DNA of 64,000 bases from Trichomonas vaginalis G3 (taxonomy: Eukaryota > Parabasalia > Trichomonadida > Trichomonadidae). The notes under the pieces are model-generated. The model did not search any database. It saw only the letters and a list, made by a program, of their open reading frames with translations, and had not been told where the DNA came from. Position 1 is the stretch's first letter; every line of letters begins with the position of its first letter. The DNA lies in NCBI RefSeq assembly GCF_026262505.1, contig NC_067207.1, positions 29,728,082-29,792,081 on the forward strand, in the 5' to 3' direction. This document shows, one piece after another, positions 25,739-36,969 of this stretch. Position numbers and translations under genes: made by a program.

Positions 25739-26539
25739 TTATTCTTGACTTTGTTCTTGAGCTATTTGTTGCATTTGTTGTTCTTGAGCTATTTGTTGTT
25801 GAAGTTGTTCTTGTAATACAATACTTTCACCAGTTGCATCTTCCAATTCGAAACTTTCTGCCGTCATTGACAAATACATAGGACATAAAAGTTTTACAGG
25901 AACAAAGTTTGCGTCAACTAAGGTTAAGTTTATGTTTGCCAAAGTGTTTGAGTTCACTAAAGCTGAAAACTCTGCATTCGAATGAACAATAGGCAAACCA
26001 GCAGAGAAAGTGTTGTTTATACGCATAAGTATCTTTTGGTCATAGTAGTTTCTGTCGACATTCGAATAACACTTTGAACCTAAGTTTGAAACAATATATA
26101 AAATAGGTGTACTTAAAGTCAATGGAACAGACATTCCTTGTATGACACCTTTTCCTGTTATAGGAAACTGTTGGTAGTAAAAACCAGATATAAGTTTTGT
26201 ATTATAGCTCATATTGTTTATAGTAAACTCAGTCGGACATCCAAACATAATGAAACCTGCTCTAGTTGCAGCACATTTTACACCCGTACTTAAAGTATTA
26301 AATAAGTCAACAAAACCTGTTGGTGGTATATCTGAGTAAGTATCTTCAAAGGAGTATTTTTTACCATTCACAACAATAAAGTCTTCTGGTGTCAAAAGAG
26401 CAAAACAGGCTTTAGTCGTCATTGTGTTTAAGGTTAGTTTACAATATCGTCCTTGAGGACTTTGTAAGTTTGTTGTTATAGAATTATATGACTCAGGGTT
26501 TTTAGTCGTAATAGTATAAACCATTATGTCTTCTGCCAT
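25739..26539 (-). CDS. Penton-like minor capsid protein (copy B, complete)
   Basis: 266 residues, rich in Thr, Ser, Asn and short hydrophobic strands, with no transmembrane helix; the last ~25 residues are Gln/Glu repeats (EQLQQQIAQEQQMQQIAQEQ). The size and beta-rich make-up fit the single-jelly-roll penton protein that accompanies the double-jelly-roll capsid protein in Polintons. The link is by context: it sits in the leftward series helicase, penton-like, unknown, then major-capsid-like. The 5' 304 bp are repeated at window positions 1-304. Confidence 0.55.
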   Translation of the reverse strand: MAEDIMVYTITTKNPESYNSITTNLQSPQGRYCKLTLNTMTTKACFALLTPEDFIVVNGKKYSFEDTYSDIPPTGFVDLFNTLSTGVKCAATRAGFIMFGCPTEFTINNMSYNTKLISGFYYQQFPITGKGVIQGMSVPLTLSTPILYIVSNLGSKCYSNVDRNYYDQKILMRINNTFSAGLPIVHSNAEFSALVNSNTLANINLTLVDANFVPVKLLCPMYLSMTAESFELEDATGESIVLQEQLQQQIAQEQQMQQIAQEQSQE

Positions 26540-26543
26540 TTAC

Positions 26544-27125
26544 TTAGCAAATAAACTTTAATGAAATGTTGTGGTCGTCAAATATTTTTATGACGTCTGG
26601 GAAACTATACTTTAAGTTCAACGTTTCACCTCCTTTCATAACGTATATCTTGTCAATGACATTATATGAAACACCACAGCAACTAACGTCGGGTTCTATT
26701 TCTTTGATGTTTATATCGTCTGCCTCTGTCAAAAGTTTCAATAGTTCTTTCAAAACTTCATGAGGTGCGATGACATATGAGTTCACTTTTACAGGGTTGT
26801 GTTCGACCAAGTTTAACATTATACTTAAAGCTTGACAAATCTTCTCCTGAGTTTGAAGTTTGTCTTTCAGTTGTTGGTAGTCATTTCGAATATCTGCAAC
26901 AGAACTTAAGTCTCTGCTAACTTCAGGGTATGTTGGTTGTTCTTTTACAGGAACAATTGTTATACCATCTTCGTCTTCGTATGGTTTCCCCACTTCAACA
27001 TCTCTTTCTTTGACATTGACAATAACACTTTGACTGTTTGTTTGAGTTGGTGAATTTAACTTCACATCTGCCACCGCCATTAAACCTTTTGAAACACTTA
27101 CGCTTCTATTTTTCGGAAATGACAT
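26544..27125 (-). CDS. Unknown Maverick protein, 193 aa (copy B)
   Basis: Identical in sequence to 309-890. The start at 27125 is again preferred over the longer frame, for the same reason: it is divergent from 27144 with an 18-bp intergenic promoter. No family recognised. Confidence 0.6.
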   Translation of the reverse strand: MSFPKNRSVSVSKGLMAVADVKLNSPTQTNSQSVIVNVKERDVEVGKPYEDEDGITIVPVKEQPTYPEVSRDLSSVADIRNDYQQLKDKLQTQEKICQALSIMLNLVEHNPVKVNSYVIAPHEVLKELLKLLTEADDINIKEIEPDVSCCGVSYNVIDKIYVMKGGETLNLKYSFPDVIKIFDDHNISLKFIC

Positions 27126-27143
27126 TTTACTTCGAATAAAAAT

Positions 27144-27563
27144 ATGGACGTATTCGGATATCTCTTTGAATTGAAGCAGAACAAAGTTTATACTCACAAA
27201 CAATACAAATACATTGACAGAATAGTTCTTTACACAAACAATGGAAAATGTTATAGAATAGCAGTCTTTGCTGAACCAAAATATTTTCATAAAGCAAAGA
27301 AAGTTGGTATAACCGAGATGGTGAAAGTTCTTGAAGCAGACAAAAATATAACAACAAAACTTACAGATATTTCTAAAGGTAAGTTTATAATACAATTTTA
27401 TGTCAAAACTGGTGTCATAACTATTTACGATGGTGAGAAGTCAGTTCAAGAACAACTTACTGACCTGCTGCCAAAATCTGCTCGATGGAAGCTGTCGTTA
27501 TGCCAATCTGAGGAGCCCCAGCAGGTTTCATCGAACGAATCTTCAAAAGAGCATCTTCCGTGA
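27144..27563 (+). CDS. Unknown Maverick protein, 139 aa (copy B)
   Basis: Identical to 909-1328. It again overlaps the end of the capsid-like gene on the other strand by ~107 bp, so the arrangement is the same in both copies. Not recognised. Confidence 0.55.
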   Translation: MDVFGYLFELKQNKVYTHKQYKYIDRIVLYTNNGKCYRIAVFAEPKYFHKAKKVGITEMVKVLEADKNITTKLTDISKGKFIIQFYVKTGVITIYDGEKSVQEQLTDLLPKSARWKLSLCQSEEPQQVSSNESSKEHLP

Positions 27564-29107
27564 AAAGTGCTATTGGTTTTGTAAACTTCTTTGCTCTCAA
27601 TTCATCTGGACCGTCTCTGTCACCAGTATATTGTATTTGTACAGTACCAACAGTTGAAATACCACCCATAAAGTCTTCTGAGTCAGCAAATGGAATGCCA
27701 AGCCAAAAGTTTGAACGGTCTCCATTTGTATATTGAGTTTTTTGACTTCCTGTATGGGTCCATACTTTCACATATGGCATAATAGAACTTTGCATTTCAG
27801 GGTTAATGGTTGTTGTGAAGTTGTTGTTAAAGTTCATAGCATCTAATGTCAAGTTGTATGACCTCATATCTTCAACTGTAGAATATTCTTCTCTTGGATA
27901 ATATTTGCCATCTATGTTTATATGATATTTAATACCAGGGTTGTAGAAACAAGAATAGTCATTTATAGTTCGTCTGAACAGTACAAACATAGTATCTGCA
28001 TGTTTCATTGCAGTTGTTAAAGCAATATCTGTTCTTGCACCTGGGTCAGCACTTTGGTTTCCAACTTCACCTGCAAAGTCTTTGACAGATATTTGGTGTA
28101 TAGGGAACATAAGTGGAACTGCAATATATTTGGCAGCTAAAGCATTTGAAATATCTGGGTCCAACATATAGACTGCAAGTCTGCTTTCTATTCTCTTGCA
28201 TTCAAATTTTTCGCATGTGAACTTAACTGGGTCCCAAGCAGTTCCAGCAGCATTGAAATAATAGTTTACTTCAGTGTTGAAGTTTGAGAAACCAAAGTCT
28301 AAGTCAACTTTGTCTTTGCAAAATTCGGCGAATGACGTTTGATTTGCTCCCTTTACGTCTGTAAGAGTGAATGGGTCTTGCGTTGGTGCAATGACTAAGT
28401 TATTTTTGCTTGGAGTAAGTTCAATAGAAATTTTTCCTGCCCAGTTTGGCAAGTATCTTAAAAACCTGAAGATGAGGAAAGATGACAAAGGAACTCTAAG
28501 TTTCAGTTTTACTTTGGTTACTGCTGCTGCAGTTTGTCCAGAAAGGTCAACATAAACTCCTGGAACGTTAGGGTCAAGTCTTCTTATTTTCTCAATAGTT
28601 GCATATTGGTCTGTTTGTTCTCTAGCTTGTGGTTGTACTGAGTTTCTCAAAGCGAACCATTCATAGTTTGCCCATGTTACTGTTTGAACTAAGTCAGAGT
28701 TAGAATATATCTTATATCCCATGAAAACTTCTGGAGCATATTGGTATCCGACATAGAAAATTCCATTGCAACCTTTCTTGTCAGACAACTTGGCAGAAGG
28801 TTTTATTTCAATGTCTTGTTCCACGTATAAGAATGAGTTGTCAATAGAAATAATGTGAAACCTGTCGCATGCAATATCTACTGTTGTTGAAGAACCTTCA
28901 CCAAACTCACCTACATTTCCATAAGAAACAGCAGTTGTATATTCGTAAGTTCCAGGAACTATTTCTGACCTTCTAATGGCATTGTCGCATTCGTTATACC
29001 ATTCGGAAACATTTCCGTTCATGGCATCCAAAACTGTTGGCGTTATATTCTGAGCGGCGTACATTTCATATGGGTAAAAATATAGAATAGTTGGATTTAT
29101 TTGTCAT
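27457..29107 (-). pseudogene. Putative major capsid protein gene with frameshift at its start (copy B)
   Basis: Identical to copy A from residue MYAAQN onward (open frame 27457-29064, 535 aa). One extra T in the short T-run at 29096-29098 shifts the native ATG (29107) into a 13-codon dead end. The second ATG at 29064 would give a protein lacking 14 residues. Copy A shows the undisturbed start. A single-base homopolymer difference can be a sequencing error. Confidence 0.6.
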
Positions 29108-32100
29108 AATAGAACCCACGTGGACCAAGCTTTACTTTCTTCCTGGCTGAGTTTTTAACTCTTCTTTTTCCTTCATTGCCACTACTTTCACTTTGTTCTT
29201 CACTACTTTCACGACTTTCTCTTTCTTCTTTGGTGTCGCTTTGGTAACTTGCCCTCTGCTTCAAGTTGCATCTTTGCCTCATGTTCACCTAGTATGTTGT
29301 AAATTTCCCATGTCCTTTTTGCCTTTGGGCTCTGGTCGCCCATCTCAGGTAACCTATATCCTAGAAAGATTTTGTCATAGTTTGTATTTGAGTCTTCGCG
29401 TATTGTTTGCATGACTCTTTCCTGAGTTTCCGGTTCAAGCTCTTCAAACAGAGCTTGTCCATATGGAATAAGCTCGTTTCCAAATATATGTTTTTGTAGC
29501 CATTCTGGTTTTCTTTCCATGTTACCAACAATATCTTTTGTGAATGGGAAAGCTTTTACCCAATGTTTCAGTCTTTCGTCATTTATTTCTGTAGTTGGTT
29601 TTATTTTGTCAAGGAACATGTTTTTCAATACTAACATTTCATTTGGTACTGTCCATTTGAGTTTTCTTAAATATTCATCCCTTCTCAGTTCATTGTCTGC
29701 AAAGTAAGTTTTTATGATATTTTGCAAACTTTCGTTTGCAAGGTCATGTACAATAGGTTCTCTTCCTTCTCTCTCCCTAACTTTCTTTCTAAACTCTTCA
29801 CCAAATATACCATCTCTATGGTTCTGTGTAGTTCTTTGAGATAAATGTTCTAGAACGTCAGGTGTTATATTTCCATCAGCCATGTTCATTTCATACTGGT
29901 CCAAAATATCTGCATCTTTCATATCTTTCAACGGCATTAAAGCCGCGCTTAAAATACCAGCTATATCTGGTTCACCATTCACTTCCATTGCGTCTACAAC
30001 TTCTTGGAATTGTGGTTGTAAGTTTATGAACCACCTATCCGAATTAGCTTTATGACCCCATCTCATTGTAGTTCCATTGTCTGCAGAAACAAAAGTAGGT
30101 CTGTTTCCATCTTGGCTAGGTTCTGAATGAACTTTAAACAATGTTTCATTTTTATATGTTTTCTTGAAATTTAACCTTTTATTTTCACCGAGTTCATCCG
30201 AAGATTGAACGTTAAATGCTCGTAAGTAAAAAGGGTTGTTGTATTTGCGTACATTTTCTTTCAGTACTTCCATTCTATGCTGAATATTTTCATCTGATGT
30301 TGGAGTCTTTTGTATGTCGGCGAACATTTTTCGATATTCTTCTACCATGTCAGCCGAATTTTTTTTAGACTCTTGGAAAGATTCCATATTCTCCGCATAC
30401 TCTTGTTGAAGGTCAAGATTTTTCGGCTGTTCCAAATCTTCATCTAGTTCTGTGAAGTTAGTTTCCAAAGGAGGGACTTGTTCGTTTCCTTCAGGCTCTT
30501 CTAGCTGTTGTTGCTGAACTATTTCTTCCATGTCTGGTTGTATCTGAACTTCTTCCTGTTGAGTTTCTTGTACCTCATCTGCTGGCATTTCATATATTCC
30601 GAGACCGTTTTCAACAATTTCCCTATCTACGTCATCCGCATTCATAAGCCTTTGTTCTTTCGTTCCGTCTCTATTTTTTACGCGTTTCATGACGAAAGTT
30701 GAATTGTCATTTAGCTCTGACATCAAATATCTCGGAGTAAATTCGTTCATGTCATTTGGATGATATGCTATTAAATCATATCTCTTAGCGAGCTTGTATT
30801 TTCCAGGTTTGAAATTATATCCCATTTGGTGCTGAGTCATAAAGCTAAATAGGTTCGGGTCAGTATTTCCATCCTTGAACTTTCTAATAGCTTCTTTATA
30901 TCTGTCACTAAAGTCAAGAGTATCTGGGTAACCATAATCTTCCTTAAGCATTTTTAAGAATTCTTGGTTTCCTTGTTCTCTACTTCTTTTATGTCCTTGC
31001 TCTGTTTGTGGTTGTTGTTGTGCAGGGTTTTGAACTGTTGGTTGCTGTGCTGGTTGTGCAGGGTTTTGAACTGTTGGTTGCTGTGCTGGTGTGGAGGTGG
31101 TTGTTGTGTTGTTGTGTTGGTTTTGGTGCATGCCTGTGTCTATGTCCATGTGACGATGTAAATGTTCTAGGTAGTCCTGGTGCAGGTGCTTCTCTTGGAG
31201 GGTTTGGTGGTATATAAGTTCCACCAGCTGGCACATATGTTCCATCTGCAGCGTAATGTCCTACCTGACTTTTCGTTCTTAAGAAAGCATTTACTAGGTC
31301 TGTTTTGGTCTGTTGTAACTCTTTTTCTTGACTTTCCACAACAGTTGCTCTAACGGCGTCATAGGCACTTTGAACTGCCTGTCTCGTTGCTGCATCTGTT
31401 ATTTTCGTCATATTTTGTGCTACTTCTCTTAACTCTTTGTCGAAACCTTCAGACTTCAGTTTCTTTCCAGATGAGAAGTCGTTCACTAGTTTCACCTTAC
31501 TATGAAGAGCTTCGAAGGCGTTCTTAAAGTCAGCATTTGTTAAAGCTTCATTTGAACTGTCTTCATCCGCTTGTATTTTTGTCCTTATTGACCCTATAAG
31601 CTGGGCTGCTTTAGCGTTGGCTTGGGCATCTAACCAGTCATTATTAGCTTTTATATATTCTGCGCTTTTCATTGCCTTTTGCATGGCTGCGTCGTTATTT
31701 TTACTTTCTTGTGCTAAGTTTTCATACTGTACGGTTTGGTTTTGCAACTGTAAAAGTTTTTCTGCCTTTACATTTGCTTCAACTTCTTTTTTATACTCAT
31801 CGCTTTCCATATATGTCTTCAGGGCTTTTTGTTTTATCTCTTCATCTTTCAGTACTTTATATTGAGTAGTATGGTTTTTCAAATTTATGACATCTTGTTC
31901 CATTTTTGCTACTTCTGCTGCTTTTTCTGACACTTTTTTCGCATATTCCTCTGTACTTAGTTCTTTCAGTTGTTCTTCTTTCTTCTTTTTCTCTACGTTT
32001 AACTCATTGAGTTTCTTTGTGTGTCTGTCATATTCTAGTTTCTTTTCGTTTTCACTTATTTGCTTCTGTATGTCTATGTTTGACTTTTTGACATCTGTTA

Positions 32101-32386
32101 TTTGATTTTTGAGTGAACTCAAATTCATTTGACTTTGAGGGTTATAGGCTGTTCCGTCTGCAGCTCCACCATAGCCTGCCATTTTCGCTAAAAGTGCCGC
32201 TCTTAAACCTCCACTCTGTGCACCAAAAACTCGGTTTAAAAGCATAGGATTGCTTGACATTTGTTGCAACATAGTGGGGTCATTCAGCATTTGTTGTTGC
32301 AACTGTTGTTGTGGTGTCAGTTTTACTATTGGATGTTTCAATGCTCTCTTCCTCTTACGTATATTCTTACGTAGCTTACGTGGCAT
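29097..32386 (-). pseudogene. Large coiled-coil Maverick protein gene with frameshifts (copy B)
   Basis: Counterpart of 2861-6154. One extra T near 29222 and two losses (1 and 4 bp) in the Pro/Gln repeat region near 31088-31112 split the frame into three parts: 29097-29288, 29209 to about 31090, and about 31110-32386. The 4-bp loss is within a TTGTTGTGTTGG repeat and is compatible with replication slippage. All domains seen in copy A are present. Confidence 0.65.
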
Positions 32387-32400
32387 TTTAAGTGAAGTAA

Positions 32401-32729
32401 AAAACATTTACGATGAAGAAGTTTCGACAAAACATTTACGAAGAAATCATGAAAATTCAAGAGGTGAGAAAACAGGTGAGAAAACGGGTGACATCTCACC
32501 TCTTCACCTAAATTATATTTTTGGGTCATTTACGCTCATTACGATGAAGAAGTCTTGACAAAACATTTACGTTCATGTTTGACAAAACATGAAAACATAT
32601 ATAATTTGTGAAAAGCGACACATTATATAATGTTTTCGACCCAGAAGACTAACAATTTTCCGAATAAAAACTTCATTTATACTAAACATCTTCAGGGCTA
32701 GAAGGCACGAAGTGCCTGGAACCCCCCCT

Positions 32730-32762
<33 letters not shown>
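32401..32762. repeat. Right terminal inverted repeat with terminal T-run
   Basis: 32401-32731 is the reverse complement of 8663-8994. The tip hairpin is at 32703-32717, followed by a C-rich stretch and T31 (32732-32762). The start of the large coiled-coil gene lies only 15 bp from its inner edge. Confidence 0.9.
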
Positions 32763-32765
<3 letters not shown>

Positions 32766-32871
32766 TGTTAAAAATATAATTCTCTCATTTGGTAATAAAA
32801 TCGAAAATTTGATTTTTAAAATCTTACCAAGTTGTTGATGATGATTCACTTTCTTCATCATCATCACTGTA

Positions 32872-33717
32872 TTGACATTAGACAAGAACAGTTTCATTAG
32901 AACGTTGAGATTCAATCCAGAGAAATCGACAACGAGACTTATCAATGAAAAACAATTCCAAATTCCTTTGACGATGTCGAATGCCGCAGAAGGACTCAAT
33001 GTTTTGATTCCAATCACGAGTTTAAAGATCATGATGATTGGTACAAAGAAAGACAAAGTGCAGTTGATTTCTTTGGAAAGCGAATCAGAAAGAGAAGTTG
33101 TTTTCCATTCGAATATCACTGCTTATGATTTCTCTAGTAATTACATGGCTTTTGCACAAACAGATTCAACAATTTCCATCTACAAACACAGCGAATCAAT
33201 GATTTTCTCGATACAACTAAACGCTGGAACAATCGAAGCTTTAGCTGTTTCTGCAATTTTCCAGATGGTCGCTGTAGGAACAAGAGAAGGAGAAATCTAT
33301 TTAGTGTCTATTTTATCAAAACACGTGACACAGATTTTGAATTTGGAATCTTTTGTTTGCACAAATTTGGTAATTACTAAAAATTGGGGATTCATTGTTG
33401 CTTTTTGCGAAGGTTTGGATGATACAAACTTGGCCGCAAAGATCGTTGTTTATACTTGCAATGGAGTTAAAGTGGCTGAATACCCAATAAACAGATTACC
33501 AACATTCGTTTGCTCCTTCAATGACAGGTACGGATTCGACCACATCATTTTCACGAATTCGAATCAAGAAATGTTTTTGTTTGAAGCTCCTTTCCCTGAA
33601 AAGATGACGAAGATTTGCGATAAAATTGGAGATTCACTATATATTGAACAGTGGGGTACAAGGTCTCTGATTGCAATCACAACTGATGGTTCTGTTCATG
33701 TTATCCCGGTATTTTAA
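32872..33717 (+). pseudogene. 3' fragment of a BEACH/WD40-type gene (block copy 1)
   Basis: The open frame of about 281 residues has no ATG at its beginning (first codon TTG after stops). It encodes WD40-like blades: VVFHSNITAYDFSSNYMAFA, IEALAVSAIFQMVAVGTREG, ITKNWGFIVAFCE, TDGSVHVIPVF. The pattern matches the C-terminal propeller of BEACH-domain vesicle-traffic proteins, whose N-terminal regions and BEACH domain are missing here. The Maverick T-run lies 109 bp upstream, so the gene's 5' part may have been removed when this junction formed. An identical copy is at 42478-43323. Confidence 0.6.
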
Positions 33718-33890
33718 TTTTTATTATTTTTATCTTGTATTATTGTAAATATATATTTTCGTTTTATATATATTATCTTTTCCAAAAATGTGTATCTCTT
33801 TATTCTGTTAATTTTACCAAAAGTTAACAAGAACATTCTCGCAACTTTGTTATATACTTATTTATTTGAAAGTAGATACACGTAAACTAC
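33718..33890. other. Spacer after the WD40 fragment
   Basis: AT-rich; no gene or repeat seen. It ends in the AAAATTTATA that flanks the next element. Confidence 0.5.
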
Positions 33891-36800
33891 AAAATTTATA
33901 GGGTTGTACAAACTGGCACAATTTTGCGGGCCGCGTGCCAGCTCCTGGCAGGCGGCCAAAATCAAAAAAGTGGCCAAAAATCGGGCCTCGTGGCGTGGAA
34001 AGGGTGGAGCCCGAAGGGCGACATCCTTTCCACGCCACTCGGCCTATGACCACAATTATATAATATGCTCATTATTTTTTCTTCTTTTCTCTTCTTTTTT
34101 TTTCTTTTTCTCTTTTCTTTCTTCTTTTTCCCTTTTCCCTTCCTTTTTTTCTAGTTTTGGAAAGGAAAAAGTAAAAAATTTAATAATTAATTTTATTACT
34201 ATGAAAATATACTTTTTAGCTTATATTGTAAGCTGTGAGAGTTTTAAGTGATGGAAGATATAAATCAAATTTGAAATTCAACAAATCTTGTTATGATTAA
34301 GTTGAATATTGTACTCTAATTAAGAGTTTTCAGTTATGAACTCAGGTATTATATAATAAAAGTATAACTCAGGATAATAAAGAGGTTTTTAAAATGTAGA
34401 TCTGAAAATCAAACTACCATGTTTGATATGATTAAGTTGAATAATGTTATTTTATTAAATGGTTCAAATCTGTGAAATCGGCAATTACAAATTAAAGGCG
34501 TAGTTCAAAAAATTAAAGAGATTTTAAAAATTTAATATCAGAATTAAACTAAAAAAAGGATTTAGTTATTTCAGTAATTATCAGAAAAGGTTAAAAAGAT
34601 AGGGTAAGTAATGAGACTTGAGTGAGATGTGAGAAATCATATGTAAATAATTAGATATCTGGTTAGTAAGGTAGTAATGAGAGTTAAGATCTGGTTAGTA
34701 AGGTAGTAATGAGAGTTAAGATCTGGTTAGTAAGGTAGTAATGAGAGTTAAGATCTGGTTAGTAAGGTAGTAATGAGAGTTAAGATCTGGTTAGTAAGGT
34801 AGTAATGAGAGTTAAGATCTGGTTAGTAAGGTAGTAATGAGAGTTAAGATCTGGTTAGTAAGGTAGTAATGAGAGTTAAGATCTGGTTAGTAAGGTAGTA
34901 ATGAGAGTTAAGATCTGGTTAGTAAGGTAGTAATGAGAGTTAAGATCTGGTTAGTAAGGTAGTAATGAGAGTTAAGATCTGGTTAGTAAGGTAGTAATGA
35001 GAGTTAAGATCTGGTTAGTAAGGTAGTAATGAGAGTTAAGATCTGGTTAGTAAGGTAGTAATGAGAGTTAAGATCTGGTTAGTAAGGTAGTAATGAGAGT
35101 TAAGATCTGGTTAGTAAGGTAGTAATGAGAGTTAAGATCTGGTTAGTAAGGTAGTAATGAGAGTTAAGATCTGGTTAGTAAGGTAGTAATGAGAGTTAAG
35201 ATCTGGTTAGTAAGGTAGTAATGAGAGTTAAGATCTGGTTAGTAAGGTAGTAATGAGAGTTAAGATCTGGTTAGTAAGGTAGTAATGAGAGTTAAGATCT
35301 GGTTAGTAAGGTAGTAATGAGAGTTAAGATCTGGTTAGTAAGGTAGTAATGAGAGTTAAGATCTGGTTAGTAAGGTAGTAATGAGAGTTAAGATCTGGTT
35401 AGTAAGGTAGTAATGAGAGTTAAGATCTGGTTAGTAAGGTAGTAATGAGAGTTAAGATCTGGTTAGTAAGGTAGTAATGAGAGTTAAGATCTGGTTAGTA
35501 AGGTAGTAATGAGAGTTAAGATCTGGTTAGTAAGGTAGTAATGAGAGTTAAGATCTGGTTAGTAAGGTAGTAATGAGAGTTAAGATCTGGTTAGTAAGGT
35601 AGTAATGAGAGTTAAGATCTGGTTAGTAAGGTAGTAATGAGAGTTAAGATCTGGTTAGTAAGGTAGTAATGAGAGTTAAGATCTGGTTAGTAAGGTAGTA
35701 ATGAGAGTTAAGATCTGGTTAGTAAGGTAGTAATGAGAGTTAAGATCTGGTTAGTAAGGTAGTAATGAGAGTTAAGATCTGGTTAGTAAGGTAGTAATGA
35801 GAGTTAAGATCTGGTTAGTAAGGTAGTAATGAGAGTTAAGATCTGGTTAGTAAGGTAGTAATGAGAGTTAAGATCTGGTTAGTAAGGTAGTAATGAGAGT
35901 TAAGATCTGGTTAGTAAGGTAGTAATGAGAGTTAAGATCTGGTTAGTAAGGTAGTAATGAGAGTTAAGATCTGGTTAGTAAGGTAGTAATGAGAGTTAAG
36001 ATCTGGTTAGTAAGGTAGTAATGAGAGTTAAGATCTGGTTAGTAAGGTAGTAATGAGAGTTAAGATCTGGTTAGTAAGGTAGTAATGAGAGTTAAGATCT
36101 GGTTAGTAAGGTAGTAATGAGAGTTAAGATCTGGTTAGTAAGGTAGTAATGAGAGTTAAGATCTGGTTAGTAAGGTAGTAATGAGAGATCTGCGGGCAGT
36201 AATGATACATCTATGAGTACATAACTAAAACCTGAGTTCTATGAGCGAAATCTGAGAGCTGAAAGCCGAGAGATCTAAGGTAAGTAATGAGAGAAGAGAA
36301 TTTGAAATTTTACAAAATACGTTTACTCATACAAAATAATTCGCATTCTTTTATAACGAATCTCAATGCCAATTAATACATAAAACAGATTTTAGCAATC
36401 AATTGCAAGATTTAGAAAGATTTTATTTATAATCTCAGCCAAATTAACAAATATTTTATTGATTTCGTAAAAAATAGCAATAAAACATAAAAATATGACA
36501 TTCTATTTTTCCAAAAAAATTTCAAAAATCATTTTTTAACATGAAATTTATATTTTTTAATTTTTTTTTTAAATTTTGAATTTTTTTTGGAATTTTCAAT
36601 CATGTCAAAAGTCGGGATCTACAAATGTATTCTCTTTGACATAGGATAAAAATATCCTTTCTTATAATTTCATTGTAAAATAAAATTTTCTTAAATTTAT
36701 TGAATCCAAACTTAACTTTGCAACATTTTATTATCATAAAAACTAAGAAACATCAGGTAAACTTCAATTTGGAGAGCTTAAAATCATATCTAAATTGAAA

Positions 36801-36947
36801 AATAAGGGGAAAAAAATTGTAAAAAAAAATCTCATTAGATGGGGCAAAAAGTGACTTTTTTAATGTGGTTTTTAAAAAAATCGTGCCAGCTGGCCAAAAA
36901 AGGTGTGCCAGCAGGCGTGCCAGTTTGTACAACCCTAAAAATTTATA
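33891..36947. mobile_element. MULE-like non-autonomous element carrying a minisatellite (copy 1)
   Basis: Inverted ends GGGTTGTACAAACTGGCAC (33901-33919) and its complement (36917-36935) are flanked by a perfect 10-bp direct repeat, AAAATTTATA (33891-33900 and 36938-36947). Mutator-like elements give 9-11-bp target duplications and are common in trichomonads. No transposase frame is present. The left end is unusually GC-rich for this genome (TGGCCAAAA repeats and the long hairpin GTGGCGTGGAAAGG...CCTTTCCACGCCAC at about 33989-34037). The rest is AT-rich sequence around the 32-bp repeat array. A second full copy is at 43497-46624 and a partial one ends at about 41757. Confidence 0.7.
34657..36187 (+). 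repeat. 32-bp minisatellite, about 48 copies, no visible variation
   Basis: The unit is ATCTGGTTAGTAAGGTAG plus TAATGAGAGTTAAG (32 bp). Copies appear identical from first to last. No spacers are present, so it is not a CRISPR. The frame is interrupted by stops in every direction. The array ends at GAGATCTGCGGGCAGTAATG, which is shared by all three arrays of the window. Confidence 0.95.
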
Positions 36948-36969
36948 TTAACAACAAAAGTGTATTTAA

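Larger units (their letters stand above)
8637..32762. mobile_element. Complete Maverick/Polinton-type virus-like element, 24.1 kb (copy B)
   Basis: The element is bounded by inverted repeats (8663-8994 and 32401-32731) plus an A26 run on the left and a T31 run on the right. It carries integrase, Dam methyltransferase, packaging ATPase, SF3 helicase, penton-like and major-capsid-like genes, fibre-like and KilA-N genes on both strands with minimal spacing. Maverick elements are known to be abundant in T. vaginalis. No family-B DNA polymerase or adenovirus-type protease is visible. The flanks differ (ankyrin fragment on the left, BEACH-like gene on the right), and no target-site duplication can be recognised. 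Confidence 0.85.

Noticed and set aside
32682-33119. 145-aa minus-strand frame with a long Lys run
   Set aside because: The Lys run is the Maverick T-run read backwards and the rest is antisense to the WD40 fragment.
33904-34251. 115-aa frame at the left end of the MULE-like element
   Set aside because: It crosses the inverted end, a long hairpin and a T/C tract ending in Phe/Ser runs; composition is not protein-like and the second copy differs in length.
34657-36187. CRISPR-like regular repeats
   Set aside because: Units are contiguous 32-mers with no unique spacers; it is a minisatellite.
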